Made by a program: the position numbers and the translations under genes. From CAJQQY01 sp964352225 (lineage in GTDB: Bacteria; Bacteroidota; Bacteroidia; Chitinophagales; Saprospiraceae): DNA of 13,309 nucleotides. The notes beneath the pieces were generated by a model. The model was given only the letters and a program-made list of their open reading frames with translations, was not told the origin of the DNA and made no database searches. This document shows positions 8,213 through 13,309 of this stretch, one piece after another. Every line of letters begins with the position of its first letter. Within the stretch, counting starts at the first letter, position 1. The DNA lies in contig CAYGRM010000174.1 in the NCBI GenBank assembly GCA_964352225.1, positions 1-13,309 on the forward strand, written 5' to 3'.

Positions 8213-11200
8213 CCGACTATTAATGGTTGTGATAGTTTAGTGCATTTAATATTGGAAGTTGATACTGCTATTACGACAAACTTGGTGGAAGAAATTTGTG
8301 CTGGAGAAACCTATAATTTTAATGGAGAAGTTATTTCAATCACAGGTCAATATATTGATACTTTAACAGCCGCAAATAGTTGTGATAGTTTTGTATTTCT
8401 AGATTTAACAGTTTATCCTGTTTATGAAATTTTCCATTCAGATACAATTTGCGATGGAGAAAATTATTCATTTGGAAATGATATTTATACTACGAGTGGA
8501 TCACATTCATTTACCTTTCAGACGATGAATGGTTGTGATAGTTTAGTACATTTAGAGTTGATAGTTAATGATACTTTTATTGTTAATTTGGAAGCAAATA
8601 TCTGTGATGGGGAAACCTATAGCTTTGGAAATAATGACCTTACTCAAACTGGAGTTTATACAGATTCCTTAACTACAATTTCAGGATGTGATAGTATTAT
8701 TGTTTTGAATTTAACGGTAATAGAATCGACTAACGAAACCATCAACGTGGATCTTTGCTATGGAGAATTTTACGAAGGAACAGCTTACTATCAAACCTCT
8801 TATCTAAACGAATTTTTGACAAATATTTATGGATGTGATAGTATTATTAATACTAATATATATGTGAGTCCTGAGGAAGAAACTATTTTCGAAATCAATA
8901 TTTGTGAAGGCGAATCCTTTAACAATATAACCTATACTCAGGATGCAATTTTGATGGATAGTCTTGCCACTATCAATGGGTGTGATAGTATCGTAATTAC
9001 TAATATAAATGTACACCCAAATTATGAAACTACCGAAGTAATTAGTCTGTGTACAGGCACACCTTACCAAGGAATTGTCTATCAAAACGACACAATTTTT
9101 ACTTATAATTTTCAATCAGAATGGGGCTGTGATAGTATCGTCATTCGTCAACTTCAAATTCGAGAAGAACTTTTCGATTCCATTGATATAATAATTTGTT
9201 TAGGAGAAACTTATCAGGGTACGGCTTATTCAAATGATACCATCTTAACTGAAATTGGAACTTCAGTCAATGGTTGTGATAGTACTTTTTATACAAAAAT
9301 TGACGTAGCATTTCCTTCCGATACTTCTATTCAAGTAGAAATTTGTGATGGAGAAAATTATACGATAAACACTACAACTTATTCACAATCAGGAAATTAC
9401 ACTCAACTTATTCAATCGGTCAATGGCTGTGATAGTACCATTAACCTTGAATTGATTGTTTGGGAAAATTACGAATCAACTTTCACAAACTTTATCTGTG
9501 AAGGCGATTTTTATAATGGAAATCAATATTTCGCAAGTACAGTTTTGATAGATTCCTTATCCTCGATTCATGGTTGTGATAGTATTTTAATTGATGAAAT
9601 AAATGTGCTTGAGCCATCGTCCGAAACTCAAATAATTCAAGTTTGTGAAGGTACACCATACCAAGGAGTTGTTTATGCAAATGATACAATTTTAGTTGAT
9701 ACTTTACAAAATTTAGGAAATTGCGATAGTATTGTTTTTTATAATATAACATTAGTTACAGAAATCAATATTGCCATTTCTCAAACCCTATGTTATGGTG
9801 AGAATTGGAACGGAACTACTTATTATCAAGATATCGTTTTTACTAATAATTATGTTTCATCGGGAGGATGTGATTCTATTGTTACAACTTCAATTACCGT
9901 TTTACCATTAGATGAAAATACGGTTCAAGTTGACCTATGTGAAGGGGAAACTATTTTTGTTGGAGGGGCAAATCAAAGCTCCAGCGGAAACTATTCTGAT
10001 ACACTAACTTCTGTCAATGGATGTGATAGTTTTGTAACGACCATAGTAACGATGAATCCGATTTTTGAAGAAAATTCTGAATTCGATATTTGCTATGGTG
10101 ATAGTATCTTGATCTTTGGAATCTACCGATCAAATCCTGGAAATTATGTTCAAAATTTATCTACTCAATACGGTTGCGATAGCACCATTACAATCGTTTT
10201 AAATGTAGGACCACCGCCTGCAAGCACAAACTATTTCTTTTATTTATGTGAAGGTGATAGCTTATTAGTTGGAGGGGCTTATCAATCTGCTTCAGGAGTT
10301 TATGTGGATAGTTTAACTAGTGTTATAGGTTGCGATAGTCTGATTACTACGACACTTGAATTAGTTACTCCAATTCCTACCTATCAAGTTGGAAGTATTT
10401 GCGAGGGTGATAGTTTAATTATAGATAAACACACTTATTATACCACAGGAAATTATGTTGACACCTTGACTTCTTACACAGGTTGTGATAGTATCGTCAA
10501 TTTTCAATTGACCGTATACCCAGTTTATGAGTTTACTCAAAACGTTGAAATATGTCAAGGGGAAACTTATTTTATTGGAGGTGCTTTCCAAAATTCTACA
10601 GGGATTTATTACGATAATTACACTACTATGAATGGTTGCGATAGTATTTGGATTACTAACTTATTGGTTAAACCTCTGAGTGCATTTGTGCAAGAATTTA
10701 ATCTGTGTGAGGGAGAATCTATTTATGTGGGAGGAGCCAATCAAACAACCTCAGGAATATTTTATGATGTTTATCCAAATTCAATTGGTTGTGATAGTGT
10801 AGTTACCTCAACGGTAGTTTTTCATCCTAATTATAACTTTGATTTTGAATATACCATTTGTCAAAATGATAGTATTTTCCTTGGAGGAGCCTATCAAAAT
10901 ACGGCAGGTATTTATTTCGACCAATTTACCACAATACATGGTTGCGATAGTATTATCTCACACATCTTAAATATTTTTGATGATGAAATAGATTACTATT
11001 TCGAAGAAACTATGTGCGTTGGAGACAGTATGTTCATTGCTGGAGCTTGGCAATTTGAAGCTGGAATTTTTGTGGAAAATTTCTTATCAATTAACGGCTG
11101 TGATAGCATCATAACGACAAACTTAAATGTTTTGGAACCGAATTTTATTATTGGAGAAAACGCAGAAATGTGTTTTGGCGATGAAGTGCAACTTTATTTG

Positions 11201-11908
11201 GAAGGGGCTGAAGGAGTTGAAAATATTACTTGGTATCCTGATTTTAGTTTGAGTTGTAATGATTGTCCAAATCCTGTTGCGTATCCAGACGTAACTACTA
11301 CCTACACCGTGACTTATCCCACGGGTTGTAATAATGAAATTTTAGAAACTCAGATAACTGTTGTAGTCATTGATCTTGCTCCAATCGAATTAGTAGAAAC
11401 TCAAGTGACTATCCTCGAAGGAGATACAGTTATTTTAATGATTGCAGATGCAGATAGTAGTTTTAATTATACTTGGATCGATAATAGAGGTAATGTAGTT
11501 TGTGATACTTGTTTTTCTTTTATGGTTTCACCAAATAGTTCGATTAGCTATACAGTCATAGCAAATGATCCTACAAACGGGTGTCCCGGTTATGAAACTG
11601 TAGTAGTTAACGTTAGGCCTCCAACTTGTGAAGATGGAACTCTAGAAGTTGCTAATGTGATTTTCCCTCAAAGTGGAGGTTATGGAGAACTACTCGAAAT
11701 CAAACATGATCGAGTTGAAATAAGAACCTTGCGGATATTTAATAGGTGGGGTGAATTGGTTTTTGAAACAAATGATGTGGACGATAAATGGGATGGGACG
11801 TTCAGAGGTCAATTACTAAACCCCGCAGTATATGTTTATTATATTATCGGAGTTTGCGATGACCAAACAAAGTTCATCTATACTGGAAATGTTACTTTAA
11901 TTCATTAA
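7932..11908 (+). CDS. Giant T9SS-secreted surface protein, C-terminal part after the assembly gap, with type B sorting domain
   Basis: This continues the gene that starts at 1804. The GTG at 7934 is an internal Val codon, not a start: the sequence opens in mid-repeat with VHLELFVYDEIQTN, the same residues that stand just before the gap. It encodes 21 complete GCDS repeats (7988-11167), then a domain with SCNDCPNP and TTTYTV (to about 11380) and another beta-rich domain ending in VVVNVRPP (to about 11623). The protein ends with a gliding-motility-type C-terminal domain containing LRIFNRWGELVFE, WDGTFRG and AVYVYYI. That domain is the type B T9SS sorting signal, so the protein should cross the outer membrane by T9SS. 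Type B substrates generally depend on a PorP/SprF-like partner, and one is encoded 86 bp downstream. Lys and Arg are almost absent from the repeats. The whole protein is at least 3,314 aa if the gap is an overlap. Role as adhesin or motility filament is inferred. Confidence 0.9.
11624..11905 (+). other. Type B T9SS C-terminal domain (gliding motility C-terminal family)
   Basis: The last 94 residues of the giant protein match the family found at the C-terminus of SprB-like proteins: a short linker, then IFNRWGELVFE, a WDG turn, a Pro followed by VYVYYI, and a final beta strand ending NVTLIH at the stop. This type differs from the shorter type A domain and needs a larger C-terminal segment plus a SprF-like protein for secretion. 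Confidence 0.9.
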
Positions 11909-11960
11909 TATTTAATAAAATCTCCCACACTTTCTTTCCCTCCAACAACACATATTGAAC

Positions 11961-11985
11961 AAACTTTTATTCATAATAAAAGTTT
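11961..11985 (+). promoter_or_regulatory. 11-bp perfect hairpin in front of the PorP/SprF-family gene
   Basis: The arms 11961-11971 and 11975-11985 are perfect complements around a CAT loop. The 3' arm ends in TTTT, and the start codon at 11995 lies nine bases further on. It could be a weak terminator that lowers read-through from the giant gene, an RNA-stability element, or a hairpin limiting ribosome access. The stem is A/T-rich and the T run is short, so strong termination is unlikely. Confidence 0.5.
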
Positions 11986-11994
11986 TGACAAACC

Positions 11995-13044
11995 ATGAAA
12001 TCAAATTTTACAAAAAGTGTAATTGTATTGTTATGTCTTATACATTCTATAGGCATAATGAAAGGACAAGATATCCACCTATCGCATATCCATGCTTCTC
12101 CAACGCTACTCAATCCTGCAATGAATGGGTTGTTCATGGGGCAGGCAAGATTGATTGCCAATAGCCGATCGCAATGGAATTCTGTAACTAAAGGATACAC
12201 AACCGCAGTCGCCTCAGCTGATATGCGGATGTTTGTTGTAAATAGAAAAGATTTTATTTCCGGAGGAATTCAGCTTTTTGCAGATCGGGCAGGAGATTTA
12301 AATTTTACCACTACTTCAGCAGCACTTTCTTTTTCTTACCTCAAATCATTTGATAAATTAGGTCGAAATTTTATTTCAGTTGGCATTCAAAATGCCTATG
12401 TAAGTAACCGAGTCGATTTTTCTAAAATCAAAACTTTCGATCACATTTCAGCAATGGGAAGTGGCGAAACAACGAGTCAAATAAATTACTTTGATGTCAA
12501 TGCTGGGATTGGTTGGTTTTATAAACCAACCAGATATAATTCTTATTATGTTGGTTTTTCAGCCTTCCATTTAAATAATCCAGATGTAGGATTTCGTAAT
12601 AAACTAACATCTGGAAATGCACTTACTGCCTATCGTAGGTTTAATTTGCATGGAGGTGCAACGATTCGATTTTCACCAGCCTTTACACTCAAACCTAGTT
12701 TTCTTTTTATGGATCAAGGTCCACATCAAGAAATTACCTTTGGTACTTTTATCAGATATAAAACTTACAGAAGTGGCTTACATAAAAAACCGTTATATTT
12801 TATTTATCTCGGAGGTTGGATCCGTTCTTATATAGAAAAAGATATTCAAGGAATTGATGCTTTTGTTGCATCTATGAAATATGAATACAGACAATTGTCT
12901 ATCGCTATTTCGTATGATATTAATTTATCAAAATACCGATTAGCTAGTGGTGGGAGAGGAGGTTTAGAATTTTCCATTATCCGAATTTTTGATTGGACAA
13001 GAGATAAAAGAAAAAATGCAAAAGTGAAATGTCCAATTTTATAA
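11995..13044 (+). CDS. PorP/SprF family type IX secretion system outer-membrane protein
   Basis: This 349-aa protein has a signal peptide (residues 1 to about 24, Lys-rich start, LIHSIGIMKGQ at its end), which supports the ATG at 11995. The mature protein begins QDIHLSHIHASPTLLNPAMNG, followed by ARLIANSRSQWNSV. This is the hallmark PorP/SprF N-terminus: a Q-D start, a P-x-x-LNPA motif and an R-x-QW motif. The remainder is a series of amphipathic strands with many aromatic residues, as expected of an outer-membrane beta barrel, with a YNSYYVGFSAFHLNNP strand-turn typical of the family. In F. johnsoniae SprF, encoded next to sprB, is needed to bring SprB to the surface. This gene follows a giant type B substrate on the same strand, 86 bp away, and probably serves it; the two may be co-transcribed through the hairpin at 11961-11985. 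Length is normal for the family. Specific pairing with the giant protein is inferred from position. Confidence 0.93.
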   Translation: MKSNFTKSVIVLLCLIHSIGIMKGQDIHLSHIHASPTLLNPAMNGLFMGQARLIANSRSQWNSVTKGYTTAVASADMRMFVVNRKDFISGGIQLFADRAGDLNFTTTSAALSFSYLKSFDKLGRNFISVGIQNAYVSNRVDFSKIKTFDHISAMGSGETTSQINYFDVNAGIGWFYKPTRYNSYYVGFSAFHLNNPDVGFRNKLTSGNALTAYRRFNLHGGATIRFSPAFTLKPSFLFMDQGPHQEITFGTFIRYKTYRSGLHKKPLYFIYLGGWIRSYIEKDIQGIDAFVASMKYEYRQLSIAISYDINLSKYRLASGGRGGLEFSIIRIFDWTRDKRKNAKVKCPIL

Positions 13045-13063
13045 CATTACATTTACATTTTTC

Positions 13064-13103
13064 AAAAAACGATATTAGTCTGAATGGATTAATATCGTTT
13101 TTT
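13064..13103 (+). terminator. Rho-independent terminator after the PorP/SprF-family gene
   Basis: A perfect 14-bp stem (13064-13077 with 13090-13103) begins with six A and ends with six T around a 12-base loop. It starts 20 bases after the stop and would end the transcript covering the giant gene and its partner. The A/T symmetry also allows it to work from the other strand. Confidence 0.88.
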
Positions 13104-13228
13104 CATTTTAGACCAATCCATTTTTCAACACTTTCAAAATTATAAACACTTCGTGTCTTTTATGTTTATTCACTTTTCTTATCTTTAAAGATTTATAGAT
13201 TAAACGTAACTATTCAGCAAGTTTTAAG

Positions 13229-13246
13229 ATTTGACTTTCGTCAAAT
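13229..13246. repeat. Perfect 7-bp hairpin
   Basis: ATTTGAC, a TTTC loop and GTCAAAT. The flanks extend it imperfectly (GTTTTAAG on the left against CTTAAAC on the right, with mismatches and bulges). It abuts the GCAGAG repeat region and may belong to the same dispersed element. Confidence 0.4.
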
Positions 13247-13250
13247 AGAA

Positions 13251-13309
13251 CTTAAACGCAGAGACAGGGAGACGCAGAGTTTTAAATTTTTCGAAGAAAA
13301 ATTCTCTGC
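13251..13309. repeat. Probable dispersed intergenic repeat with GCAGAG motifs, cut by the window end
   Basis: ACGCAGAG occurs twice, at 13256-13263 (after AA) and 13272-13279, separated by ACAGGGAG. The second GCAGAG (13274-13279) pairs with CTCTGC at 13304-13309, and inside it AATTTTTC-GAA-GAAAAATT (13285-13303) forms a perfect 8-bp hairpin. I recall intergenic elements with GCAGAGACGCAGAG-like sequences from many bacterial genomes, including Bacteroidota. Family membership rests on recall and needs a genome search. Confidence 0.55.

Larger units (their letters stand above)
7522..11167 (+). repeat. Array of at least 23 GCDS repeats (about 50 aa each), broken by the gap
   Basis: Each unit opens with (I/L/M)C-x-(G/N)-(E/D/T/Q) and carries (G/N/S)CDS about 25 residues later. 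Two units precede the gap and 21 full units follow it (7988-11167, mean 50.5 aa). Early units (both before the gap and the first five after it) contain FN or FGN motifs. Many middle units have YQG or similar followed by NDTI, and most late units have GGA(N/Y/F)Q followed by SG, TG or AG. There are two cysteines per unit in nearly all copies, which fits one disulfide each. I do not recognise a named family. The array probably forms a rigid stalk that holds the N-terminal modules away from the cell. Confidence 0.85.
13104..13309. other. Non-coding region at the end of the window
   Basis: I see no convincing ORF on either strand. The stretch holds small hairpins and ends in a probable dispersed repeat, both listed separately. 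No clear promoter pointing out of the window was found. Confidence 0.6.

Noticed and set aside
8804..9115. Minus-strand open frames of 70-127 codons at several places opposite the large genes
   Set aside because: They lie wholly within well-supported genes, encode low-complexity residues, and arise from the repetitive AT-rich coding strand.
7522..11167. CRISPR-like or non-coding tandem repeat, because GGTTGTGATAGT recurs about every 150 bp
   Set aside because: The frame is open throughout each flank of the gap, spacing follows protein units, and third codon positions vary. These are coding repeats.
7934..11908. A separate gene starting at GTG 7934
   Set aside because: There is no signal peptide or ribosome binding site, and the sequence begins in the middle of a repeat that also stands before the gap. 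It is the continuation of the gene at 1804.
11955..12164. Plus-strand 69-codon open frame overlapping the PorP/SprF-family start
   Set aside because: It overlaps the clear signal peptide and N-terminal motif of the PorP-like protein in another frame and has no recognisable features.
13104..13228. Possible small gene or RNA after the last terminator
   Set aside because: No ORF with a plausible start and composition, and no tRNA-like or known RNA structure was visible.

Overview
The window looks like part of a scaffold from a Bacteroidota bacterium. The DNA is AT-rich, start codons lack clear Shine-Dalgarno sequences, and there is a giant cysteine-rich surface protein with a type B type IX secretion (T9SS) C-terminal domain, followed directly by a PorP/SprF-family gene. 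Order and genus cannot be fixed from the sequence.

Layout. Positions 1-1319 hold the 3' part of a GH20 beta-N-acetylhexosaminidase gene, which begins outside the window. A perfect 14-bp hairpin terminator follows, placed so that it can serve both this gene and a small convergent minus-strand ORF (57 aa, 1434-1607). The spacer 1608-1803 has no gene. It holds two perfect palindromes and a weak Bacteroidota-type promoter candidate for the giant gene.

Positions 1804-11908 are best read as one giant gene, interrupted by a 100-N assembly gap (7832-7931). Its product is at least about 3,300 aa. In order it has a signal peptide, an N-terminal module of about 370 aa, two Ig/PKD-like domains, 15 HYR-like repeats of about 82 aa, another Ig-like domain, at least 23 repeats of about 50 aa ending in a Gly-Cys-Asp-Ser motif, two further beta-sandwich-like domains, and a gliding-motility-type C-terminal domain. 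The last 60 bases before the gap and the first 60 after it are nearly identical, so the gap is a repeat-induced assembly break. Its true size is unknown and may even be negative.

An 86-bp spacer with an 11-bp hairpin leads to the PorP/SprF-family outer-membrane protein gene (11995-13044), which ends at a strong terminator. The last 206 bases are non-coding and run into what looks like a dispersed repeat cut off by the window end.

How they fit together: in Flavobacterium johnsoniae the giant adhesin SprB is followed by sprF, whose PorP-like product is needed to get SprB to the cell surface through T9SS. The giant gene and the PorP-like gene here have the same arrangement, so they probably form a secreted substrate and its dedicated partner. 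The hexosaminidase has no visible link to them.
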